Shown here piece by piece: positions 1 through 5,583 of a DNA stretch of 9,531 nt. Position 1 is the stretch's first letter. Every line of letters begins with the position of its first letter. Source of the stretch: Bacteriovoracaceae bacterium. GTDB lineage: Bacteria > Bdellovibrionota > UBA1018. The DNA is taken from the NCBI GenBank assembly GCA_023250755.1, contig JAHFAC010000028.1:2164-11694 (forward strand), written 5' to 3'. Position numbers and translations under genes: made by a program. The notes under the pieces were generated by a model that made no database searches, was not told where the DNA came from, and saw only the letters and a list, made by a program, of their open reading frames with translations.

Positions 1-221
1 CCTTCCGGGCGGCACATTAAGCAAGCGGAGTGCCAAGAACTCAGAGGGAGGGGTTCCACTAACTTGCTAAAATAGCTGTTTTTTCTGGCCCAGTGCCGTA
101 ATGCGCCTGCTTAATCTGCAATAGGGTGGCTAACGCGTAAACACAGAAGGGGAATATGCTCTATCTGTAAGGAGTGGTTTTCGATGGAAAAAAGCACTGA
201 ATATCGATTAAAGACTAGCTG
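1..221. other. Upstream intergenic / leader region
   Basis: I see no supported gene here. Short open frames at the left edge (to a TAA at 68-70 and a TAG at 73-75) could be the tail of a gene outside the window but match nothing I recognise. The right part holds two stacked tiny ORFs, each with a Shine-Dalgarno-like sequence. One is ATG at 156, four codons, with AGAAGGGG just upstream. The other is ATG at 184, described separately. No clear sigma-70 promoter stands out. Confidence 0.4.
61..84 (+). terminator. Candidate intrinsic terminator of an upstream gene
   Basis: GCTA at 66-69 and TAGC at 73-76 form a short stem with a three-A loop. It can be lengthened by AAC (61-63) pairing with GTT (78-80) across a small internal loop. 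Six T residues follow at 79-84. The shape fits a weak rho-independent terminator for a gene ending left of the window. The stem is short, and no convincing coding sequence can be recognised before it, although one frame is open from position 1 to a TAG at 73-75. Confidence 0.3.
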
Positions 222-222
222 A
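184..222 (+). CDS. 12-codon leader peptide overlapping the next gene
   Basis: ATG at 184 opens a 12-residue ORF, MEKSTEYRLKTS, ending at TGA 220-222. It has the best Shine-Dalgarno sequence in this region (AAGGAG, 169-174, nine bases before the ATG). Its stop overlaps the ATG of the next gene as TGATG. The next gene has no recognisable Shine-Dalgarno of its own, so ribosomes finishing this ORF could restart on it (translational coupling). The peptide shows no attenuator-like run of one amino acid. Seen: ORF, SD and overlap. Inferred: that it is translated and couples expression. Confidence 0.4.
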   Translation: MEKSTEYRLKTS

Positions 223-932
223 TGAAGGTAAAATATTTTTTATTCATAATACTTGTTTTCATTTTAGGCGTAGAAGTGGGGCGGATCTTGCCAATTAAAA
301 CTCAGGATCTGCTTCATGTGGGATCAAAAGGGGGGGATTTACCATCTCACTCTCCGTCGACTGAATTGCCTTCGCAGGCATTGACTCAGAAATTTGCCCA
401 AGGAACTCCACAAAACAGAGGTGCCGCAGATATTGCCCCTTCTTCTCAGTTTTCTAAGCCGGCTGTGATTACTACTATTCAGCCTAGAAAATTCGTCCCG
501 ATTCTCAACTCCGATATCGAAGCACAGCTTTTTGATCTGATCGCTGCACCACTTCCTCCCGCAAAGGAACCTGCTCAAAAGGTAAATGCCGATGGATCAG
601 TCGATGTTTATGGAAAAACAGAGGATGGAAAGAACCTTTTTCGTCATTTCAACCCCAAGGGAGAACTCACAAAGGAGGGGTGGAATCATCCAATATCCGG
701 AGAAAATATATTTCGCTCCTTCTACGAAAGCGGAGAACTGAAGGTGATGTCCTGGACGAGGGCGGACAAATCTCTCACATCGATTGATTTCACTCAATCG
801 GGCCTCCATGAGTCACGCTTTGATCGCCAGCCGGATGGGACTACGCTTGCTACAAATTATGACGATGCCGGAGAGGTCAAAGAGATTTGGCGAACTGAAA
901 AAGGTCAAAAACCGAGTAAGATTTTTCCTTAG
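222..932 (+). CDS. Membrane-anchored or exported protein with MORN/YwqK-like repeats
   Basis: 236 residues. The N-terminus (residues 4-20) is a strongly hydrophobic stretch after two lysines, so the protein is either exported or held in the inner membrane by a signal anchor. Residues about 35-118 are rich in Ser, Pro, Thr and Gln and look like a flexible linker. The C-terminal half carries at least four degenerate repeats of about 22-24 residues with aromatic and Gly-Glu/Gly-Leu positions: FRHFNPKGEL (140), FRSFYESGEL (164), a diverged one at 186-200 and ATNYDDAGEV (210). These resemble the MORN_2 / YwqK antitoxin-type repeat, a beta-hairpin module often found in secreted or surface proteins of unknown role. 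An in-frame TAG at 216-218 rules out a longer start except CTG. Translation probably depends on the overlapping leader ORF. A specific function cannot be assigned. Confidence 0.7.
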   Translation: MKVKYFLFIILVFILGVEVGRILPIKTQDLLHVGSKGGDLPSHSPSTELPSQALTQKFAQGTPQNRGAADIAPSSQFSKPAVITTIQPRKFVPILNSDIEAQLFDLIAAPLPPAKEPAQKVNADGSVDVYGKTEDGKNLFRHFNPKGELTKEGWNHPISGENIFRSFYESGELKVMSWTRADKSLTSIDFTQSGLHESRFDRQPDGTTLATNYDDAGEVKEIWRTEKGQKPSKIFP

Positions 933-945
933 GTTTCAGTAAACT

Positions 946-976
946 GCCAAACGATGGGTTGGCTATGGATTTTTTT
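946..976 (+). terminator. Candidate terminator after the repeat protein
   Basis: GCCAA at 946-950 pairs with TTGGC at 959-963 around an eight-base loop, and seven T residues follow at 970-976 after a six-base gap. This suits a modest rho-independent terminator 14 bases after the stop of the preceding gene. The gap before the T run weakens the call. The right arm (956-962, GGGTTGG) could alternatively pair with CCAACCC at 1021-1027 just before the next gene. Confidence 0.4.
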
Positions 977-1029
977 ATATCTGCTAAATCAAGATTGACG
1001 ACTGAATTCCTGAAGTGTAACCAACCCCC

Positions 1030-1746
1030 ATGTCCCCAATTCCAAGGCAACTCAACCTCCCGTTCAGGATGCGACTCAAGCACGGCGGAAGACGTGCGGG
1101 CGCAGGTCGTCCTAAAGTTTCAGATTTGCAAAGCCATATTCGAAGACCCGAGTTGACTAGGCGAGAGCCGGTCCATGTCACTTTAAAATTACAACCAGGA
1201 CTTCCGAGTTTAAGGCGAAAGGAGTTGTTTCGATGTCTTCGGAGAGCTGTTTGTACCGCGCGTAAACAGGGATTTGGAGTTACTCACTTTGCGATCCTGT
1301 CCAACCACATCCACATGATTCTGGAGCCTCGTACCAGTGGTGTTGGACGGCTTTTTCAGAGCCTATGCATCTCATTTGCCAAGCGTCTTAATAAAAAATT
1401 GGCTAGAAAGGGTGCAGTTTTTTTAGATCGTTACCATTTACGTGTCCTCAAGACGCCGACCGAAGTGAGACGAGCGTTGGCTTACGTTTTGACGAATGAA
1501 TCTCGGCACCAGATACGGGGCAAGGTGAGGAGACTGAAAAACTCCTCCCTCGAAAAATTTGCAGTGAGGCTGGATCCTTTTTCTTCGGCGTATCGCTTTG
1601 AAGATTGGAAGTCACTTCTTGGATCGAAAGTAGAATTCGGTTTTTCAGCCTGGTCTGAAAATCTGATGGAGAACTGGTTTGACGAAATCCTTACACCAGC
1701 AAGAACCTGGCTACTGACACGGGGCTGGATGTTAGCAAAAGAGTAG
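1030..1746 (+). CDS. REP-associated tyrosine transposase (RAYT), Y1/HUH family
   Basis: 238 residues, full length for this family. The N-terminus has the basic glycine-rich signature HGGRRAGAGRPK (18-29), common at the start of these proteins. The Y1 transposase domain (about 45-160) has the HUH metal site as H93-I-H95 inside SNHIHMILEP, and the likely catalytic tyrosine Y152 in LAYVLTNESRH. The C-terminal motif RTWLLTRGW (225-233) is also typical. Family members nick single-stranded DNA through a 5'-phosphotyrosine link and are thought to mobilise REP palindromes, but they are usually single-copy domesticated genes, not insertion sequences. The start at 1030 keeps the characteristic RQLNLPF segment. 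A TAA at 1018-1020 blocks extension, and no Shine-Dalgarno is seen, so translation may be weak. All key residues are present and the frame is intact. No flanking insertion-sequence ends were recognised. Confidence 0.88.
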   Translation: MSPIPRQLNLPFRMRLKHGGRRAGAGRPKVSDLQSHIRRPELTRREPVHVTLKLQPGLPSLRRKELFRCLRRAVCTARKQGFGVTHFAILSNHIHMILEPRTSGVGRLFQSLCISFAKRLNKKLARKGAVFLDRYHLRVLKTPTEVRRALAYVLTNESRHQIRGKVRRLKNSSLEKFAVRLDPFSSAYRFEDWKSLLGSKVEFGFSAWSENLMENWFDEILTPARTWLLTRGWMLAKE

Positions 1747-1775
1747 CTATCCCAAGTCATGATGCGATCATCCTA

Positions 1776-1801
1776 GTTTGGTTTCCGCAAGAAGACCAAA
1801 C
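1776..1801 (+). repeat. Strong hairpin downstream of the RAYT gene
   Basis: GTTTGGT (1776-1782) pairs perfectly with ACCAAAC (1795-1801). Inside it TTC (1783-1785) can pair with GAA (1791-1793), leaving a bulged G and a five-base loop CGCAA. A second, weaker stem follows: CTCGG at 1807-1811 with CCGAG at 1831-1835. There is no T run, so this is not a classical terminator. Lying 30 bases after a RAYT stop codon, it could be a REP-like substrate palindrome of that enzyme or a 3'-end RNA structure. No second copy was found in this window. Confidence 0.45.
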
Positions 1802-1910
1802 CTGGGCTCGGAACGGGTCCAATAGCGACGCCGAGTTCACCCCTTCAAAATCAAAGACTTATTTGCTCAACAAAGTAAAGGAGACACTTCTACTGGCCCT
1901 TCACAGAATA

Positions 1911-1928
1911 TTTGAGTGATTGTTCAAA
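1911..1928. promoter_or_regulatory. Operator-like dyad 1 (TetR-type)
   Basis: TTTGAGTGATTGTTCAAA is an 18-bp imperfect inverted repeat with perfect five-base outer arms (TTTGA/TCAAA). Six of nine base pairs are symmetric. It closely matches a second copy 54 bp downstream (15 of 18 positions identical). Size and the TTGA-TCAA shape resemble operators of TetR/AcrR-family repressors, which commonly control fatty-acid desaturase genes. No regulator gene is present in the window. Confidence 0.45.
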
Positions 1929-1964
1929 AATAAATTGCATCTCATTCCCTTGGTCTGCTAGGTG

Positions 1965-1982
1965 TTTGAGCGATTGCTCCAA
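1965..1982. promoter_or_regulatory. Operator-like dyad 2 (TetR-type)
   Basis: TTTGAGCGATTGCTCCAA contains the symmetric core GAGC-GATT-GCTC; seven of nine pairs over 18 bp are symmetric. It repeats dyad 1 with three substitutions, two of which swap T for C at mirror positions (GTG..TGT to GCG..TGC). That pattern suggests selection on symmetry, not chance. It ends 35 bp before the desaturase start codon, in the expected core promoter region, where a bound repressor would block transcription. Confidence 0.48.
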
Positions 1983-2017
1983 TACTAAGTAAATAATAAG
2001 GACGATGAGAGTGGATT

Positions 2018-3073
2018 ATGACTCGGGCGACTCAATGGCATGACAATAGACGAGCGCTTCTTCTGAAAGAAGCAGAACTCAAGCGATTACGCGCACCGAG
2101 TCCCTGGAGTGCGATCGCCCTGATTGGTGTGCCAACCTTGCATTTTATTCTGTGCTACGTCTCGACCCGTCTCAATGTGTGGCAGACTTTTTTACTGGCC
2201 TATTTCCCGGGCTCTGTTGTGTTTATGTACCTCTTCTCAAACGCGCATGAAATTTTTCACGGCGCTTTGGGCAAGGCACTTAGGCATCATAGATTTAAAA
2301 ACATATTTCTTCGTCTCGCAACCGTTACGGATATCTCCTCGGGACTTTATCTTTACTATAAGTATGGACACGGCCCCCATCATTTCGATCAGGGTACTCA
2401 CAATATCGACAGCCTCCATCAGAAGTACCTAGTTCCTTCTTTGGATCTTGATCCCGTGACTCAGTTCAAGAACATCTACAAGTTCAAACTATCGTTGGAT
2501 TCGGAACCCCAATATCGATTTCCCGCGATTGAGCACAATCGCTTTCTTCGTTTTTGCGCCATCTTTCTGATGCCCCTCGTGGATACCGTTCGAGAATTGC
2601 TTGTGGAGCCGATTAAGTTATTCAATTGGTTTCGCTTCAAGGATGCGCCATGGTCTCGCCGAACTATCGAGAATGCGTTTGTTCAAGGGATTCTCATTAT
2701 TTCAATTTTAGTGGCGATGGGACTGCTCTTTCGGAGCTGGAACCACCTCCTGTACGTGTTCTTTTGTCGTATCTGTTTTTTGGGCTTTCTTCACCCTTAC
2801 GGTATTTTGTGGGCGACCACTCATAGTTCGGTCGATGAAAACGGTGTTTACCAACCGGCCATGTCCATTCAGGGCAAGCTCAGCACATTTTTATGCGCAG
2901 GTATCAATCTTCATGTCGAGCATCATGACTTACCCTGGGTTCCCCGAGGGGTACTGAAAAGGGCAGCAGATCTCAGGCCTGACCTTTACGAATCTCTAAG
3001 CGGGTTTTCGGGTTTTGTCGAGGCCGCTCGGAATTTGTTTCGAAAACACTATGTCAATGTTTATTCACCTTAA
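2018..3073 (+). CDS. Fatty acid / sphingolipid-type desaturase (membrane di-iron)
   Basis: 351 residues, an integral membrane non-haem di-iron enzyme of the FA_desaturase family. All three histidine boxes are present: H77-EIF-H81, H118-GP-H121-H122 and H299-VE-H302-H303. Hydrophobic segments lie at about 31-50, 57-75, 179-190, 222-238 and 244-266. The third box sits in NLHVEHHDLPWVP, whose Glu-His-His-Asp-x-Pro pattern recalls sphingolipid delta-4 and related desaturases more than acyl-CoA delta-9 enzymes. Such enzymes use O2 and an electron donor to insert a double bond in an acyl or sphingoid chain at the cytoplasmic membrane. CrtW-type carotenoid ketolases are distant members of the superfamily, and no carotenoid genes are nearby. 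It is the first gene of an operon: the next gene starts 15 bp after its stop. It lies downstream of two operator-like dyads. Substrate and position are inferred only. Confidence 0.85.
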   Translation: MTRATQWHDNRRALLLKEAELKRLRAPSPWSAIALIGVPTLHFILCYVSTRLNVWQTFLLAYFPGSVVFMYLFSNAHEIFHGALGKALRHHRFKNIFLRLATVTDISSGLYLYYKYGHGPHHFDQGTHNIDSLHQKYLVPSLDLDPVTQFKNIYKFKLSLDSEPQYRFPAIEHNRFLRFCAIFLMPLVDTVRELLVEPIKLFNWFRFKDAPWSRRTIENAFVQGILIISILVAMGLLFRSWNHLLYVFFCRICFLGFLHPYGILWATTHSSVDENGVYQPAMSIQGKLSTFLCAGINLHVEHHDLPWVPRGVLKRAADLRPDLYESLSGFSGFVEAARNLFRKHYVNVYSP

Positions 3074-3088
3074 AGCAGGGAGCGAGTT

Positions 3089-3748
3089 GTGACTTTTTTG
3101 ATTGCTGGATTGATCGGTTATGCTTCAATTGTAATCGCTGATTTCTTGATTCACCGAAACATACTGCATGGCAAGTGGAAGTTCGTGAAACGGCCCGAGG
3201 GCTTTTTCCGTGCGTGGCTTTACCCACATTATGTTTCGCATCTCAAAGTGCATCACTCACATAGCGTCACAGCGAGAGCTGAGCTTTCAAAGGGACTACC
3301 TGTGCCTTTGTCATTGAAAGAAAAGATAGAGAAGCAGTTCGAGGATTTGTATTGGACTCACCTAGGTTTGCTTTGCAGTGATCACGGCATGAGTATCAAA
3401 GATGGTGCATGTCTCACGAGTTATCTTTCGTTGCTTATTTTGACCCCGCACTATTTCATAGCTGTGGGGGTCGGATGGCTTTGCGGCCCTTCGGAGGGTT
3501 GGTTGATCGCGACGATGGCGCTGATTCCGGCGTACAATCATTTTCAACATCGTTTTTACCACATGGAAGAAAGCGCACGGGAGGCGTTAGCTCCTTGGTA
3601 CCTACACTGGTTTTTCTTGAGTGATGAGGTTCAAAGAATTTCGATTGAGCATCAGGCTCACCATCACGATCGTGGGCGCATGGACGATTACTACAATCTG
3701 CTGCCGTTTGGGCATTACATTTTAAAGCCCTTGTTTGGGCGATATTGA
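3089..3748 (+). CDS. Fatty acid hydroxylase superfamily protein
   Basis: 219 residues with a GTG start. AGGGAG (3077-3082) six bases upstream is a good ribosome-binding site and supports it. Histidine clusters fit the fatty acid hydroxylase / sterol desaturase type di-iron centre: H22-x4-H27, H51-x3-H55-H56-x-H58, H151-x2-H154-x3-H158 and H188-x2-H191-H192-H193. Hydrophobic stretches lie at about 3-21, 108-132 and 136-149. Family members insert a hydroxyl group (fatty acid 2-hydroxylation, sphingoid C4 hydroxylation, or carotene ring hydroxylation by CrtZ) or a double bond, using O2. Being co-transcribed with a desaturase, 15 bp behind it, suggests both act on the same membrane lipid. The HX4H-G-W start is also compatible with CrtZ-like proteins, so the substrate remains open. 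Lengths and motifs look intact. Confidence 0.75.
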   Translation: MTFLIAGLIGYASIVIADFLIHRNILHGKWKFVKRPEGFFRAWLYPHYVSHLKVHHSHSVTARAELSKGLPVPLSLKEKIEKQFEDLYWTHLGLLCSDHGMSIKDGACLTSYLSLLILTPHYFIAVGVGWLCGPSEGWLIATMALIPAYNHFQHRFYHMEESAREALAPWYLHWFFLSDEVQRISIEHQAHHHDRGRMDDYYNLLPFGHYILKPLFGRY

Positions 3749-3972
3749 ATGGTGCTACTGGGTGGACAATAATCTCGAGCTGACCGCGACATGGTCTGCC
3801 GATGCTTTCTGAGAGGCTATCATGGGGAATATAGAGCCTTTCCCGCGTCTGCATTGCCCCCCCATACTCACGTCCTCACTACGGTCTCCATCGAAATCCC
3901 TGCCCACCTGCTCAAAAATTCACGATTATTTGTCCAAAGGCACAAGGGAAGATTCCAAGTTGACCCGCTACC
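3749..3972. other. Gene-poor stretch before the PIN remnant
   Basis: Short frames exist here (for example ATG at 3791 and 3822) but their translations are rich in Cys, Pro, Ser and Arg and match nothing I recognise. I looked for the missing N-terminal half of the PIN domain and for a VapB-like antitoxin in all three forward frames and saw neither. The stretch is probably decayed DNA. Confidence 0.45.
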
Positions 3973-4215
3973 GTGCCATGCTTTTTAAATCAGTCTGTTT
4001 CCGCATTACGCACTTTTGAGCATTTGGTTCTAACTCCAGAAATCTCTCTGCTTGCAGCAGATTTGTCGATTCAATACGGTTTAGCGGTGGCTGACAGTTT
4101 AGTATTGGCTCATGCCAGACTCCTTGGTGTGCCGCTCGTCACTCTTGATAATGATTTTAATTTTATTCCTGGGGTAATAAGTTTTGCGGCGGTGAACTGG
4201 CCATTCGCTTTTTAA
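3973..4215 (+). pseudogene. C-terminal fragment of a PIN-domain (VapC-like) toxin
   Basis: The frame from the GTG at 3973 encodes 80 residues that match the second half of a VapC-type PIN ribonuclease. A helix (PEISLLAADLSIQYGL) is followed by AVADSLVLAHARLLGVPLVT with its conserved acidic residue, then the TLDNDF motif and a closing IPGV strand. VapC toxins are normally about 125-145 residues and cut tRNA or rRNA. The N-terminal half, with the first catalytic Asp and the conserved Glu, is missing: a TGA at 3961-3963 closes the frame, and no matching sequence is found upstream. No antitoxin gene is present. It is best read as a dead remnant of a toxin-antitoxin locus. Expression of the fragment is unlikely. 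Confidence 0.6.
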
Positions 4216-4221
4216 TCGGCA

Positions 4222-5397
4222 CTACTTTGGATCCCAATTAGCAAACGGCTTTATTTGAAACTGATTAATATCAATTACAACTGATAACTGTTCAATCGGT
4301 GAATGAATCACAACAAATTTTTGGCCATCAGCCATCGGCATATAAATAATGCTACTGAATAAATCATCCTGAAAATCGTTCGTGGACAAGGCATCTCGGA
4401 GACTCTTGCCATAAAGTCTCATAGCCCAACTATCTATGTTGAAATGAAAAATTTTGTTTACTTCTTTTGGATTTTGTACCTCGATCCTGGCCAGCCCGCG
4501 CCGCATATCGACTTGAACCTTGCCAGGGAATTTGGAAAGATTAACTGTTTGGAAGTTTACTGGTACATCGCCGCGATAATCTTCAACCGAATAAAACTGA
4601 GCTATATTCGGTGTAGCCGCTTGGCGTTGTCCATTATTGCTTCTTGCCTCGTGTTCGATTACAGGTTCGATTTTATTGTGATCTACGCTGAATCGGTATA
4701 CATGTTCTCCGTCATTGGCATCAATTGAGATCTTTAAGTCTCTAGTATACAAGTCGTGGCCGGGATGCTCAAGAATGGGTTCAACTTTCATGGATTTTAT
4801 CTTTATATTAGTGGGTAACTCGAACTCCCATTTTAGACGAGAGTTGTCAGGGTAGGCTTTGGCGTCGAGAAACGTGAAGTCGTAAAGAGAGAGCCGATTT
4901 CCCCAGACCGCAGCCAAGTAGTTTAGTTTCATCTGACCCATTGGCATCTCTAACAGTGTAGACACACTCTTCATTGCTATCAATGGAGCGTCACCGTGTT
5001 TCAGTGTCTCTACTCCTGAAATTCCAGACTTTGTTCGGAGTGAAATCTGAATTTCCCTTTGACCACCTTTAAAAAAGAGGTGGTATCTTTGATTCCCTTG
5101 GTTGGGCTCATCCTTAATGGACACCATGTCAAAAAACCTGATGTTTTCAATGTTTCGTTCGTATTGGATTGGGATTTTCATCCCCATAATTTTACGGTAA
5201 ACTGTAATTCCACGACCTTTAACTTTGACTACATGATCTTCAAGTTGCCGGGTTGATATATTTTCTTTAGATCTTAGGGCCCCACGGCCCAGCGCATCTA
5301 TGATGCAATGAGACAGATTTCGACCGGCCTGAGCAGCAACTGAATTTAGCATTGAATGTAGGATAAGTAATAAGGCTACAATCTGCCGTAGATTCAT
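4222..5397 (-). CDS. Unrecognised exported protein
   Basis: 391 residues, and I do not recognise the family. The first 23 residues are a typical Sec signal peptide, MNLRQ then a hydrophobic core, then SVAAQA followed by Gly. The mature protein is therefore probably periplasmic or secreted; there is no lipobox cysteine and no second membrane span. The rest alternates short charged and aromatic strands (for example VYRFSVDHNKI, IFHFNIDSWAM), suggesting a beta-rich fold. The start is well supported: AGGGGAAGAG lies just before the ATG on the minus strand. It converges on the PIN remnant, six bases away, and its 5' end is 61 bp from the left tip of the insertion sequence. Base composition is visibly more AT-rich than in uvrC, which may mean horizontal origin or weak codon selection. 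It appears to be a stand-alone gene. Confidence 0.65.
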   Translation of the reverse strand: MNLRQIVALLLILHSMLNSVAAQAGRNLSHCIIDALGRGALRSKENISTRQLEDHVVKVKGRGITVYRKIMGMKIPIQYERNIENIRFFDMVSIKDEPNQGNQRYHLFFKGGQREIQISLRTKSGISGVETLKHGDAPLIAMKSVSTLLEMPMGQMKLNYLAAVWGNRLSLYDFTFLDAKAYPDNSRLKWEFELPTNIKIKSMKVEPILEHPGHDLYTRDLKISIDANDGEHVYRFSVDHNKIEPVIEHEARSNNGQRQAATPNIAQFYSVEDYRGDVPVNFQTVNLSKFPGKVQVDMRRGLARIEVQNPKEVNKIFHFNIDSWAMRLYGKSLRDALSTNDFQDDLFSSIIYMPMADGQKFVVIHSPIEQLSVVIDINQFQIKPFANWDPK

Positions 5398-5458
5398 CTA
5401 ACTCTTCCCCTTTTTTTTATCGACAACTGCAGCCTTTTCTTTGAATTATTGTGATTCC
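5398..5458. other. Gap between the exported-protein gene and the IS
   Basis: These 61 bp hold the minus-strand ribosome-binding site of the exported-protein gene (complement of CTCTTCCCCT, around 5402-5411) and AT-rich sequence that must contain its promoter. Compared with the other side of the IS (6798 onward), no target-site direct repeat is visible. The sequence also does not encode the missing end of uvrC in any minus-strand frame. Confidence 0.45.
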
Positions 5459-5486
5459 CCGAATTGCCTCGTAAAATTTGTTACCG
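5459..5486 (+). repeat. Left terminal inverted repeat of the IS
   Basis: CCGAATTGCCTC at 5459-5470 and GTTACCG at 5480-5486 match the right end inverted, with 11 of 12 and 7 of 7 identities. The gap between the two blocks is 9 bases here and 10 at the right end. The two-block layout resembles a tip plus an internal transposase-binding box. Confidence 0.65.
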
Positions 5487-5526
5487 AATTGACGGTTTTG
5501 AATTTGAGTTTTGGTTTCGTAGCGTC

Positions 5527-5557
5527 TTAAGGGGTTACCGTGTCGGTAGTCCCTTAA
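5527..5557 (+). repeat. Near-perfect 31-nt hairpin in the IS leader
   Basis: TTAAGGG (5527-5533) pairs with CCCTTAA (5551-5557) and TACCG (5536-5540) pairs with CGGTA (5544-5548). The two GT steps between them can form G-U pairs, giving a continuous 14-pair stem with a TGT loop. It lies 26 bases before the transposase ATG and 12 before its Shine-Dalgarno. No T run follows, so it is not a standard terminator. Its left arm contains GTTACCG, the same box present in both IS ends. Confidence 0.65.
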
Positions 5558-5583
5558 CTTGTTGAAAACAAGGAGACGTTTTC

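Larger units (their letters stand above)
1747..2017. other. Intergenic region before the lipid operon
   Basis: This 271-bp gap has no gene I can support. It contains the hairpins at 1776-1835, then a GCTCAA half-site (1865-1870), two operator-like dyads (1911-1928 and 1965-1982) and a weak purine-rich ribosome-binding stretch, GAGAGTGGA at 2007-2015, before the ATG at 2018. An exact promoter cannot be fixed. AT-rich sequence at 1989-1998 after the second dyad is where a -10 element would most easily lie. Confidence 0.5.

Noticed and set aside
1935..1963. TTGCAT - 17 bp - CTAGGT as the desaturase promoter
   Set aside because: The -10 hexamer matches the consensus at only one position, so it is not supportable despite correct spacing and a place between the two dyads.
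3791..4019. Two overlapping 65-codon plus-strand frames after the hydroxylase
   Set aside because: Composition is atypical, they overlap each other and the PIN remnant, there is no ribosome-binding site, and no PIN N-terminus or antitoxin signature is present.
5062..5084. Strong hairpin with a T-run (minus strand) that looks like a terminator or slippery frameshift site
   Set aside because: It lies inside the intact 391-residue gene and the heptamer TTTTTTA is not in the reading phase needed for -1 slippage. The stem is explained by coding for HLFFKGG.
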